A stretch of DNA of 5,080 nt from Thermosulfurimonas sp. (GTDB lineage: Bacteria > Desulfobacterota > Thermodesulfobacteria > Thermodesulfobacteriales > Thermodesulfobacteriaceae). Position 1 is the stretch's first letter. The number at the start of each line of letters is the position of its first letter. Under the pieces are notes generated by a model that saw nothing but the letters and a program-made list of their open reading frames with translations, did no database searches and had not been told where the DNA came from. A program made the translations under genes and the position numbers. The DNA lies in contig WFPH01000085.1 of the NCBI GenBank assembly GCA_015487645.1, positions 1-5,080 on the forward strand, read 5' to 3'. Of the stretch, positions 1-5,080 are shown in pieces.

Positions 1-870
1 CTCCCGGGCCTCGCCCCCGGTACGCACGAGGGCCGCGGAAAGCACCACCACCCCGGAAAGAAAGGCCATCTCATGGCCCGGGAAAAGGACCTCCCCCAGG
101 GTTGCGGCCCCGGCCGTAGCGAAAAGCCAGAGGGGGCTTACCCGGAAAAAGAAATAGAGTTCCACGAGAAGGGCCGCGGCCGAGGCGGAGAGCAGTTTCC
201 ACTTAAAAGCATAGATTCTTTCCCAGAGCCCGGTTCCGTGCCCCCAGGTGGCAAAGACCAAAATGGCCACCAACGTAGCCATAAAGAGCACTGTCTGCCA
301 GAGAGGGCGGCCTTCTTCCGGAGGGGCAGCAGAGAACTCGGCCAGCCGGGCTTTTTCCTCCCGATGGAAGATGAGGGCCATGAGAAGACCAATCAGGATG
401 CTGGCCCCGATGGCCCCCGCGGCCCGGGCCACTCCCAGCGAGGCCCCGAGCACCCGGGCCGTGAGCACGATGGCCAGGATGTTTATGGCCGGGCCGGAAT
501 AAAGAAAGGTGGTGGCTGGCCCAAGCCCGGCCCCGTTTATGTAGATCCCGGCAAAAAGCGGAAGCACCGTGCAAGAACAGACGGCAAGGATGGTCCCGGA
601 GACCGAGGCCACCCCGTAGGCAAGCGGCTTGGGGGCCTGCGGCCCGAGATAACGCATGACCGATTCTTTAGAGACGAAAACACTTATGGCCCCGGCGATG
701 AAGAAGGCCGGAATGAGGCAGAAGATCACATGTTCCCGGGCATACCAGTGAGCCAGCAGCAGGGCTTCCCGCGCCCCGGAAAGGACCCGCTCCCGGGCAG
801 GAAAGAAGAAAAAGAAGAGAAAAACCGCAGCTCCGATCCCGATTTCATAAAGACGCTTGAGAGCTTTCAT
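1..870 (-). CDS. DUF318/YraQ/ArsP-type permease, C-terminus beyond window
   Basis: The frame is open from the ATG at 868-870 to the left edge: 290 codons without a stop, so the C-terminus is missing. The product is an integral inner-membrane protein. Hydrophobic segments lie at about residues 10-24, 48-66, 84-108, 118-138, 147-168, 193-209, 226-242, 246-263 and 268-283. The family signature is a Cys-Ser-Cys pair (98-100) followed by TVLPLFAGIY, then a YSGPAINILAI segment (124-134). This is typical of the PF03773 permease family (DUF318; includes YraQ and the organoarsenical exporter ArsP). The start overlaps the arsR stop as ATGA, and a GGAG sits 8 nt upstream of the ATG, inside the arsR end, so the two genes should be co-transcribed and translationally coupled. 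Known members export trivalent organoarsenicals or are uncharacterised. Substrate here is inferred only from the ArsR neighbour: arsenic or another thiol-binding metal(loid). Confidence 0.88.
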   Translation of the reverse strand, partial: MKALKRLYEIGIGAAVFLFFFFFPARERVLSGAREALLLAHWYAREHVIFCLIPAFFIAGAISVFVSKESVMRYLGPQAPKPLAYGVASVSGTILAVCSCTVLPLFAGIYINGAGLGPATTFLYSGPAINILAIVLTARVLGASLGVARAAGAIGASILIGLLMALIFHREEKARLAEFSAAPPEEGRPLWQTVLFMATLVAILVFATWGHGTGLWERIYAFKWKLLSASAAALLVELYFFFRVSPLWLFATAGAATLGEVLFPGHEMAFLSGVVVLSAALVRTGGEARE

Positions 871-1265
871 CCTTCGTTCTCCGCAAGGGTTTTTTCTTCG
901 GGCCCGGCGCAGAGCTCACAGGCCTCCTTTCGCAGAAAGGGCGGCCCCACCTCAAGCCGGCGAAGTTTTTTGCGAAGACCCTCTACCGCGGGATCGTCCT
1001 TTAAAGCCTCAAAGGTAAGCGCCAGAAGCCTCTGGGCTTCATCGTCTTCGGGGGCGAGACGGTAGATCTGGAAGAACCCGTGTCTTTCCGCGGAGACGAA
1101 GCCCGCATCGGAGAGCTTCTGCAGATGTCGGGTGATGGTGGGCTGGGCGTAGCCCAGGGCCGCGGCCAGCTCGCACACACAGCAGGGCCTCACCGAAAGG
1201 AGCGCGAGCAACCGAAGCCGCGTCCCGTCCGAGAGGGCCTTGAGCCTTCGAACCAATCGCTTCAT
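867..1265 (-). CDS. ArsR-family metal(loid)-responsive repressor
   Basis: A 132-residue winged-helix repressor, a usual length for ArsR/SmtB proteins. The N-terminus (KALSDGTRLRLLALL, residues 9-23) and the recognition helix region (QPTITRHLQKLSDAGFV, 41-57) are classic for the family, and a beta-wing follows (about 58-70, ending in IYRLAP). Cys28, Cys29 and Cys31 in RPCCVCEL lie where E. coli-type ArsR proteins carry the ELCVCDL arsenite/antimonite-binding motif in the alpha3 helix. A second pair, Cys116 and Cys119 (CELC), is near the C-terminus and could add a metal ligand. It should bind its own promoter and be released by metal(loid), controlling itself and the permease it overlaps by 4 bp. 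The start is set by the conserved N-terminal helix and by the promoter that ends only 9 nt upstream. No good Shine-Dalgarno precedes it. Inducer identity is not shown by the sequence. Confidence 0.93.
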   Translation of the reverse strand: MKRLVRRLKALSDGTRLRLLALLSVRPCCVCELAAALGYAQPTITRHLQKLSDAGFVSAERHGFFQIYRLAPEDDEAQRLLALTFEALKDDPAVEGLRKKLRRLEVGPPFLRKEACELCAGPEEKTLAENEG

Positions 1266-1272
1266 AGTTTTC

Positions 1273-1302
1273 TGACTTTATAGCCATTTGGCTATAAAGT
1301 CA
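1273..1302. promoter_or_regulatory. Perfect 13-4-13 palindrome, probable ArsR operator
   Basis: Left arm TGACTTTATAGCC (1273-1285), spacer ATTT (1286-1289), right arm GGCTATAAAGTCA (1290-1302): the arms match at all 13 positions. ArsR-family operators are imperfect dyads of about this size at the repressor's own promoter, and this one begins 8 bp upstream of the arsR start codon and spans the -35 to -10 region. Binding by the ArsR dimer would block RNA polymerase directly. The last three bases (1300-1302) are also the TGA stop of the upstream gene. It is not a terminator candidate: no T-run follows in either direction. Confidence 0.85.
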
Positions 1303-1303
1303 A
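1275..1303 (-). promoter_or_regulatory. sigma70-like promoter of arsR-permease operon
   Basis: Read on the minus strand, TTGACT (1298-1303) matches the -35 consensus at 5 of 6 positions. Two overlapping -10 choices exist: TAAAGT (1275-1280) with a 17-nt spacer, or TATAAA (1277-1282) with a 15-nt spacer. Either places transcription start only about 1-5 nt before the arsR ATG at 1265, so the mRNA is probably leaderless or nearly so. The whole promoter lies inside the palindrome. Exact start site is inferred. Confidence 0.7.
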
Positions 1304-2082
1304 GCACTTTTCGGGAGCAGTTCCTTCAGCAAACAAACTCCATAAAAGGTGGTCTCCAGAAAGGGGATTCCCCCCGGGGCGCGGGCAAATCCCCCTCCAC
1401 GATAACAGCTCTTCACAAACCACACCATCCTCTCCGGTTCCGGAAGGCGTCTACCCGCGAGTTTCAAAAGTCGCAAGGCAAAATAAGTATTTTCCAGAAA
1501 AGAGGTTGTGCCGGGGCAAAACCCAAATCCTCCATCCGGATTATGAGAAGCCAGTATCCAGGAAACCCGGTCCTCGGTAAGCACTTCCCGTGCAATTTTG
1601 GTTAACAAATATAGCTCCTTCATTGTGCGCACCCTCATTGTTCGAGAAATCCCCCTGTGAATTCCTATTTCGTCGAGCGCAATCCCCACCATCTCAGCAC
1701 ATTCATAGGAGGCCGCCAGAGTTTCAATATCGGTCTGTAGGCGCCTCCCTTTCCGAAGGAAGATCTCCTTCACCAACCGTCTCATCTCTCCACTCGAAGA
1801 AAGACCCGTCTTTTCGGCCAACCATAGCCACCGCCTCAAAACCGGTGGCTGAACCGAGAAACCGAGAGGGTTTCTTTTCAAAAAGGCCTGCACCCCTTGA
1901 AGAATATCCCTCTCAAGGGCCGAAAGAAGCTCTAGGATGCGCACAGCGAAATACGTGTCCTCCACTGTGGCCGGGAGCTTCGGGGTGGCAGCAAAACCGC
2001 CTTCCCTTTTCTTCCGGGCTCTAACAAATTCGAGAATCTCTTCCTTCTTCTCGGCCAGAAAGTCACCGCAATTCATGTTCAT
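1300..2082 (-). CDS. Prenyltransferase/squalene-cyclase-type repeat protein
   Basis: A 260-residue protein with no signal peptide or membrane segment, hence probably cytoplasmic. Three segments match the alpha-alpha toroid repeat of protein prenyltransferase beta subunits and squalene/terpene cyclases (PF00432-like). They are residues 28-53 (GGFAATP...VEDTYFAVRILELL), 184-210 (GGFGFCPG...LENTYFALRLLKLAG) and 230-256 (GGFARAPGG...LETTFYGVCLLKELL). The last two are 46 residues apart, the normal repeat step; residues 55-180 probably hold degenerate helical pairs. It is shorter than true prenyltransferase beta subunits (usually above 300) and I do not see a convincing zinc triad or cyclase DXDD motif, so enzyme activity is unproven. 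The ATG overlaps the cytochrome stop by one base (TGATG); no Shine-Dalgarno is seen, so translation probably depends on reinitiation. An in-frame ATG two codons later is an alternative start. GC in sampled lines is about 50%, well below the cytochrome's roughly 65%. The TGA stop sits in the arsR promoter. Its biological role is unknown. Confidence 0.8.
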   Translation of the reverse strand: MNMNCGDFLAEKKEEILEFVRARKKREGGFAATPKLPATVEDTYFAVRILELLSALERDILQGVQAFLKRNPLGFSVQPPVLRRWLWLAEKTGLSSSGEMRRLVKEIFLRKGRRLQTDIETLAASYECAEMVGIALDEIGIHRGISRTMRVRTMKELYLLTKIAREVLTEDRVSWILASHNPDGGFGFCPGTTSFLENTYFALRLLKLAGRRLPEPERMVWFVKSCYRGGGFARAPGGIPFLETTFYGVCLLKELLPKSA

Positions 2083-3953
2083 CAGGGAAAAGGCGGAAAC
2101 AGGAGATTCTGGAGTATCCAGTTATGGGTGGCGTCGTCGGGAGCCCGACCGTGGCGTCTGACCACCTCCTGCCAGAAGAGCGGATCCCGCATGTAGCCGT
2201 GGCAGGCCGCGCAGGTGTTCAACCGTAAGATCCGGCTGAGTTCCTCCCGGTTGAAGGGCCGGGCTCCGTCGTGGCTCGTGGCCTGGAGCTGACGCCCCTT
2301 GCGGGTCACGAACTGTTCGAGCCCGAAGGGGAGATCCACCCCGTTTTTCCGCGTGACATAGATCCCCAAGCCCAGGCCCAGGGCCTTGGGGTTGGCATGA
2401 CATCCCTCACAGGAGCGGGCCCTGCGGCGCACGGTGTGAGGCTGAAGGGGGTTATAGGCCAGGCCGTAAGTGCCATCCGCGGTGCGAAAGACATGGTTGA
2501 GGAAGCGGGGTTTACCGTCTGGGCCGATCTGAGTGAAGATGGCCTGGCAGCCCGGGATAAAGGGAGCCACTTTCCCCTCAGAGTTAATCCCTAGGGCCGG
2601 GCTCTCCCAGCGGAGATACGACCGCGTCTCCCGCCAACGGTAAGCCGTCCTCAGACGGTTCCCCTCGCGGGCCCTCTGGCTAGGATCCCCGCCCTTCCTG
2701 TAGCTCAGCCAGTCCCCGGAGCGCTCCCCGAAGTCCTGCTGGGCGTGGCAACCATAGCACTGAGGAGCCCAAACCGCATGACAGGCGTAGCACTCTAGTT
2801 TTGCCGCATGGGCCGGAATCTCGATGGCCACGGCCGCAAGCCGGTTCTTCTTCACCACCTCCACCACCTGCGGCACCACATGAACCCGGCCGTCGAGCTT
2901 GGAAACCAGGACTACCCGCCCGCCCTTACGTTTCACGTTGGGGAGGGGATTCCCCCAAGAAGTTTTGAGGTCCGCCGGGCCGAAAACCGTGCCGTGACAA
3001 TCCTCGCACTCGATCTCCACCGCCTGTTCCTTCTTGCTGTAAAGGTTGCCATCGCCATGGATCTCCAGCTCGGTGTGGCAGTCAATACAGGCCAGTCCCC
3101 GCTCGTAATGAATATCCGGAAGCAGGTGGTTGTAGCATTTGCCGTGAAGCTTGCGCCCGGCCTTGACCCCAGGCTTCCCGGACCAGGGTGAGCAGTAACC
3201 ATCAGACTCCATGAGGCCCGTGTAGCTCACCCCGGTACGCCCGCCGCGGTTGTGACAGTGCTGACACTGAGAGACCGGAATCTTCGAGATCAGGCGGTGC
3301 AGACGGGGATGCCCCGGTTCGTCCCTGGGAATGGTGGGATCATGTCCCCGGTAAAGGCCGTCGTTGGCGTAGAGCACATGACAGGCCGCGCAGCCGCTTG
3401 AGCGGTAGTCCCCCGGGCGTTCCTTGCCCCGGGTCCACACGTGGCACCGCAAGCACTCGGCCCGCAGATAATCGTCCACCGGGTGGTTTGTGGGACCGAG
3501 GGGCTTTTCGGGATCGTAGGCCGGAAGCACCTTCAGTTCCGGAAGGGCCCCCTTCTCACGAGGAATTAGCCCATCCTCGTCCTTCACCGGGTAGGTGGCG
3601 TAAAGGGCGTTCCGGGTCTTCTGGGCTCCCCAAGTGTGGCGGGCGGCGCTGATGATACCGGCGCTCGTGGCGTGCAGGCTCTTTTTAAGCCGCGCGACGA
3701 TCTCTCCATGACACTGCCCGCAGGTCTTGTCCACCACCCGGAGGTCCGAAGGGTTGCGCCAGAGCCCCCGATGGGCCTCCTCTGGGGTGCGACCCTCGGG
3801 ATTTCCCCGGTGACAAAAAACGCAGGAAAGACGCCCCATGAGCGGAGAGTCCGCAATCCGCTCAATCCCTTGGTGACACCGGAGACATCCCTCCCCGGCC
3901 AAGGTCAGGGCCGGGAGTAGAAGCCAAAAGACAAGGAAACCAAGTTTCCTTAT
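2082..3953 (-). CDS. Secreted 12-haem c-type cytochrome (non-canonical ATA start proposed)
   Basis: Numbered from the TTG at 3900-3902, the protein has 606 residues and twelve CxxCH haem-attachment motifs, beginning at Cys 6, 27, 61, 150, 171, 213, 272, 299, 371, 382, 498 and 564. Eighteen further histidines (for example 44, 77, 89, 140, 187, 198, 202, 253, 259, 265, 282) could serve as distal ligands, so bis-His haems are plausible. Starting at the TTG would leave no export signal, yet haem attachment needs the periplasm. Seventeen codons upstream, in frame, lies a textbook signal peptide (RK, then LGFLVFWLLLPALTLA, cleavage likely before GEGC), with no lipobox. The only codon that could start it is ATA at 3951-3953, because a TGA stop lies at 3957-3959; hence the chosen start, giving 623 residues. 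Residues 387-497 form a long haem-free stretch. The neighbouring porin suggests a role in electron transfer at or across the outer membrane. It is too rich in haems for MtrA/OmaB-type conduit cytochromes (8-10), and I cannot assign a named family. Confidence 0.9.
   Translation of the reverse strand: MRKLGFLVFWLLLPALTLAGEGCLRCHQGIERIADSPLMGRLSCVFCHRGNPEGRTPEEAHRGLWRNPSDLRVVDKTCGQCHGEIVARLKKSLHATSAGIISAARHTWGAQKTRNALYATYPVKDEDGLIPREKGALPELKVLPAYDPEKPLGPTNHPVDDYLRAECLRCHVWTRGKERPGDYRSSGCAACHVLYANDGLYRGHDPTIPRDEPGHPRLHRLISKIPVSQCQHCHNRGGRTGVSYTGLMESDGYCSPWSGKPGVKAGRKLHGKCYNHLLPDIHYERGLACIDCHTELEIHGDGNLYSKKEQAVEIECEDCHGTVFGPADLKTSWGNPLPNVKRKGGRVVLVSKLDGRVHVVPQVVEVVKKNRLAAVAIEIPAHAAKLECYACHAVWAPQCYGCHAQQDFGERSGDWLSYRKGGDPSQRAREGNRLRTAYRWRETRSYLRWESPALGINSEGKVAPFIPGCQAIFTQIGPDGKPRFLNHVFRTADGTYGLAYNPLQPHTVRRRARSCEGCHANPKALGLGLGIYVTRKNGVDLPFGLEQFVTRKGRQLQATSHDGARPFNREELSRILRLNTCAACHGYMRDPLFWQEVVRRHGRAPDDATHNWILQNLLFPPFP
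3933..3951 (-). repeat. Perfect hairpin at the cytochrome start codon
   Basis: Inverted repeat with 8-bp arms: on the plus strand AAGGAAAC (3933-3940), loop CAA (3941-3943), GTTTCCTT (3944-3951). In the transcript this folds AAGGAAAC onto GUUUCCUU with a UUG loop. The hairpin begins in the third base of the proposed ATA start codon, so it could hinder or time ribosome entry. It lies in the signal-peptide coding region, so chance is possible. Confidence 0.5.
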
Positions 3954-3956
3954 GCT

Positions 3957-3965
3957 TCACCCCCC
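3957..3965 (-). promoter_or_regulatory. Ribosome binding site supporting the ATA start of the cytochrome
   Basis: On the minus strand GGGGGGTGA matches the anti-Shine-Dalgarno partner AGGAGGTGA at 7 of 9 positions. Its G-run ends 6 nt before ATA (3951-3953), a normal spacing, and is far (over 50 nt) from the TTG at 3900-3902. It therefore argues for initiation at or very near ATA rather than at TTG. The same bases include a GTG (3958-3960), but that is in a different frame. Confidence 0.6.
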
Positions 3966-3983
3966 TACAGGAACTGTTTTTCC

Positions 3984-4011
3984 AGGCTATCCCGCCGAAG
4001 ATAGAAGTCAA
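3984..4011 (-). promoter_or_regulatory. Weak promoter-like pair upstream of cytochrome
   Basis: Minus-strand TTGACT (4006-4011) is a good -35 match; 16 nt later comes TAGCCT (3984-3989), which matches the -10 consensus at only 3 of 6 positions. It lies after the intergenic hairpin and could give the cytochrome a start separate from the porin. The weak -10 makes this a tentative call. Confidence 0.25.
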
Positions 4012-4032
4012 GAGTTCCGACCTTTCGAGAAC

Positions 4033-4055
4033 GGGGTGGGGCCAGGCCCCACCCC
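4033..4055 (-). other. Strong GC-rich intergenic stem-loop without U-tract
   Basis: Perfect inverted repeat: plus-strand GGGGTGGGGCC (4033-4043), one base (4044), GGCCCCACCCC (4045-4055). A realistic fold has a 10-bp stem and a 3-nt loop. It starts 15 nt after the porin stop codon on the minus strand. The sequence after it on that strand is CGTTCTCG, not a T-run, so an intrinsic terminator is poorly supported. It more likely acts as an mRNA 3'-end stabiliser or processing point that sets different porin and cytochrome levels, or as an inefficient terminator. Confidence 0.6.
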
Positions 4056-4070
4056 TGGAAGGTGTGGGCG

Positions 4071-5080
4071 TTAGAAGCTTATTTGGAGCACGGTCTGAAC
4101 CCGAAAACCGTCGTCCAGATGGTCGTTTCCCGAGGGATCGTATTTGCCCCAGCCACTGTAGTCGTCCTTATTTATCCGGTAATTTCGGTCGTAGTCCATC
4201 CATTCAAAGTTGAACATCAGGATGTTTTGGCCGGTGAGATAATAGGCCAACCCCACCATGTAGTGCTCGGCCTCGTCGCGAGAATCGGAAACCCACTTGG
4301 TGCCGTCCCAGAAACGCTCGTCATCGTTGGGGTCGAAGTGGTCATACCGGGCAAAAATATGAAGCTTTTCGTTGAAGATGGGCAGCACCACATCGGCAAA
4401 GACCGACCAGCATTCGGTCTCAAGCTCGGTGTCCCCCAGGCCGTCCCCGTTAGTGTCCACCACCCAGCCTCCGGCATGATTGCCCTCGGAGGTGCTGTAC
4501 TGAACATAGAAGGTAAACCAGGGATGCTGATAAGAGACCATGAAGAGATCCACGTTGTAGTCCGGATCTTCGGACATCCGGAAAAGACCGCTCCCCTTTT
4601 GCCCCTCTCCCCGGACGAAGAAATAACTGAACCGGAGACCGGCCAGCGGCAGGCTCCCGGAGGTCCTAGTCCCGAAAGGCCGCAGGGAGAGACGCCCCTC
4701 CAGGGCCTTGTTCTGGTTCACCTCCCGGCCGTGATACCCCGATCCATTCAGGTAAGAGAACCAGAAACTCCCGTACCTGCCGACATAGTGGTTGTAGAGG
4801 GGATAGTGGGCGGTAAGCCGTTTCACGAAGTCCCGGTCGAGCTTTCCCCCGAGGTTTCCGGCCAGGGAAATCCCCCTATCCGCGGAGTTGAAAGTCCCGA
4901 AGAACTCCCGGGCCATGGTGCCCTGCATGCGGTAGGGGTTGATGTGCTCTTCAAAATCCAGCCAGGGCATGTGCCCCTGCCCGAACTCCATCTTGAGGTT
5001 GGTGAGAAACCCGAAGTCCGGAAGGTTGAACTGGGCATAGACGTATTTAATACGCAGGTCGTAGTCATCCCTGTTACCCC
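4071..5080 (-). CDS. Outer-membrane beta-barrel porin, N-terminus beyond window
   Basis: The frame stays open to the right edge; 336 codons are visible before the TAA at 4071-4073, and the signal peptide and start lie outside. The chain shows alternating hydrophobic/polar beta-strands with aromatic girdle residues (for example YVYAQFNLPDF near the edge; FTFYVQYSTSEG; LHIFARYDHF; ILMFNFEWMDYDRNY). It ends in VLQISF, the terminal-Phe signal recognised by the BAM machinery. The visible segment FNLPDFGF...FGQGHMPWLDFEEHINPYR resembles phosphate-selective-porin-like or hypothetical barrel proteins of sulfur- and metal-reducing bacteria; this family link is from memory. There is no visible MtrB-type CxxC, but the N-terminus is unseen. 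A nine-residue Ca2+-loop-like motif (DTNGDGLGD, encoded at 4431-4457) is probably in an external loop. With a multihaem cytochrome directly downstream on the same strand, a porin-cytochrome electron conduit is plausible; a plain substrate channel is the alternative. Confidence 0.83.
   Translation of the reverse strand, partial: GNRDDYDLRIKYVYAQFNLPDFGFLTNLKMEFGQGHMPWLDFEEHINPYRMQGTMAREFFGTFNSADRGISLAGNLGGKLDRDFVKRLTAHYPLYNHYVGRYGSFWFSYLNGSGYHGREVNQNKALEGRLSLRPFGTRTSGSLPLAGLRFSYFFVRGEGQKGSGLFRMSEDPDYNVDLFMVSYQHPWFTFYVQYSTSEGNHAGGWVVDTNGDGLGDTELETECWSVFADVVLPIFNEKLHIFARYDHFDPNDDERFWDGTKWVSDSRDEAEHYMVGLAYYLTGQNILMFNFEWMDYDRNYRINKDDYSGWGKYDPSGNDHLDDGFRVQTVLQISF

Noticed and set aside
138..574. 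Apparent frameshift or second minus-strand frames inside the permease
   Set aside because: A careful reading of the run at 241-245 (five C on the plus strand) keeps one frame open from 870 to 1, so there is no break. The other frames are shadows.
73..1065. Long plus-strand open frame (330 codons)
   Set aside because: It is the reverse complement of the permease and arsR genes. Its product is Gly/Pro/Arg/Glu-rich with no family signature, while the minus frame shows clear membrane segments and motifs.
1273..1302. Palindrome as a rho-independent terminator for the cytochrome operon
   Set aside because: The stem is AT-rich, no T-run follows on the minus strand, and it overlaps a good promoter beside an arsR start. 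Operator is the better reading.
3126..3137. CYNH as a thirteenth haem motif
   Set aside because: It lacks the second cysteine and the CH pair, so it is not a CxxCH or a known variant spacing.
2808..3191. Plus-strand open frame opposite the cytochrome
   Set aside because: It is antisense to clear CxxCH coding sequence and has no recognisable domain or ribosome binding site.
3900..3902. TTG as the true cytochrome start
   Set aside because: It would leave the cytochrome without an export signal, has no ribosome binding site close by, and lies at the end of a readable signal peptide.
1..5080. tRNA, rRNA, CRISPR array, insertion sequence or attachment site
   Set aside because: No cloverleaf, rRNA-like stretch, regularly spaced repeats, transposase frame or terminal inverted repeats were seen. 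Coding sequence covers almost the whole window and the longest gap is 117 bp.

Overview
The window carries genes on the minus strand only, so read it from right to left. It looks like a Gram-negative, respiring anaerobe: an outer-membrane beta-barrel gene and a 12-haem c-type cytochrome gene lie side by side, and the DNA is GC-rich (about 60% or more in much of it). The protein style (porin with a LPDFGF/HINPYR segment, prenyltransferase-type repeat protein, ArsR with DUF318-type permease) suggests a Thermodesulfobacteriota-like or Desulfuromonadales-like sulfur/metal-respiring bacterium. That placement is inference and cannot be proved from this sequence.

Layout in transcription order. (1) 5080-4071: C-terminal part of an outer-membrane beta-barrel porin, cut by the right edge. 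(2) 4070-3954: a 117-bp gap with a strong GC-rich hairpin that lacks a U-tract, a weak promoter-like pair and a G-rich ribosome binding site. (3) 3953-2082: a secreted 12-haem cytochrome. Its signal peptide can only be read in frame from an ATA codon, which lies at the edge of a perfect hairpin. (4) 2082-1300: a cytoplasmic protein with prenyltransferase/squalene-cyclase-type alpha-alpha repeats, joined to the cytochrome by a TGATG overlap and clearly lower in GC. (5) 1303-1273: a perfect 13+4+13 palindrome that covers a sigma70-like promoter and contains the stop codon of gene 4. (6) 1265-867: an ArsR-family repressor with a CCVC metal-site motif. (7) 870-1: a permease of the DUF318/YraQ/ArsP type, overlapping arsR by ATGA and cut by the left edge.

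Two units are visible. The first, porin + multihaem cytochrome + toroid protein, looks like an outer-membrane electron-transfer module (a porin-cytochrome arrangement) with an unexplained cytoplasmic partner. The second, arsR + permease, is a self-regulated metalloid/metal-response operon, probably leaderless, whose operator is packed against the last codons of the first unit. The most unusual points are the ATA start inside a hairpin and the prenyltransferase-like gene coupled to a cytochrome.
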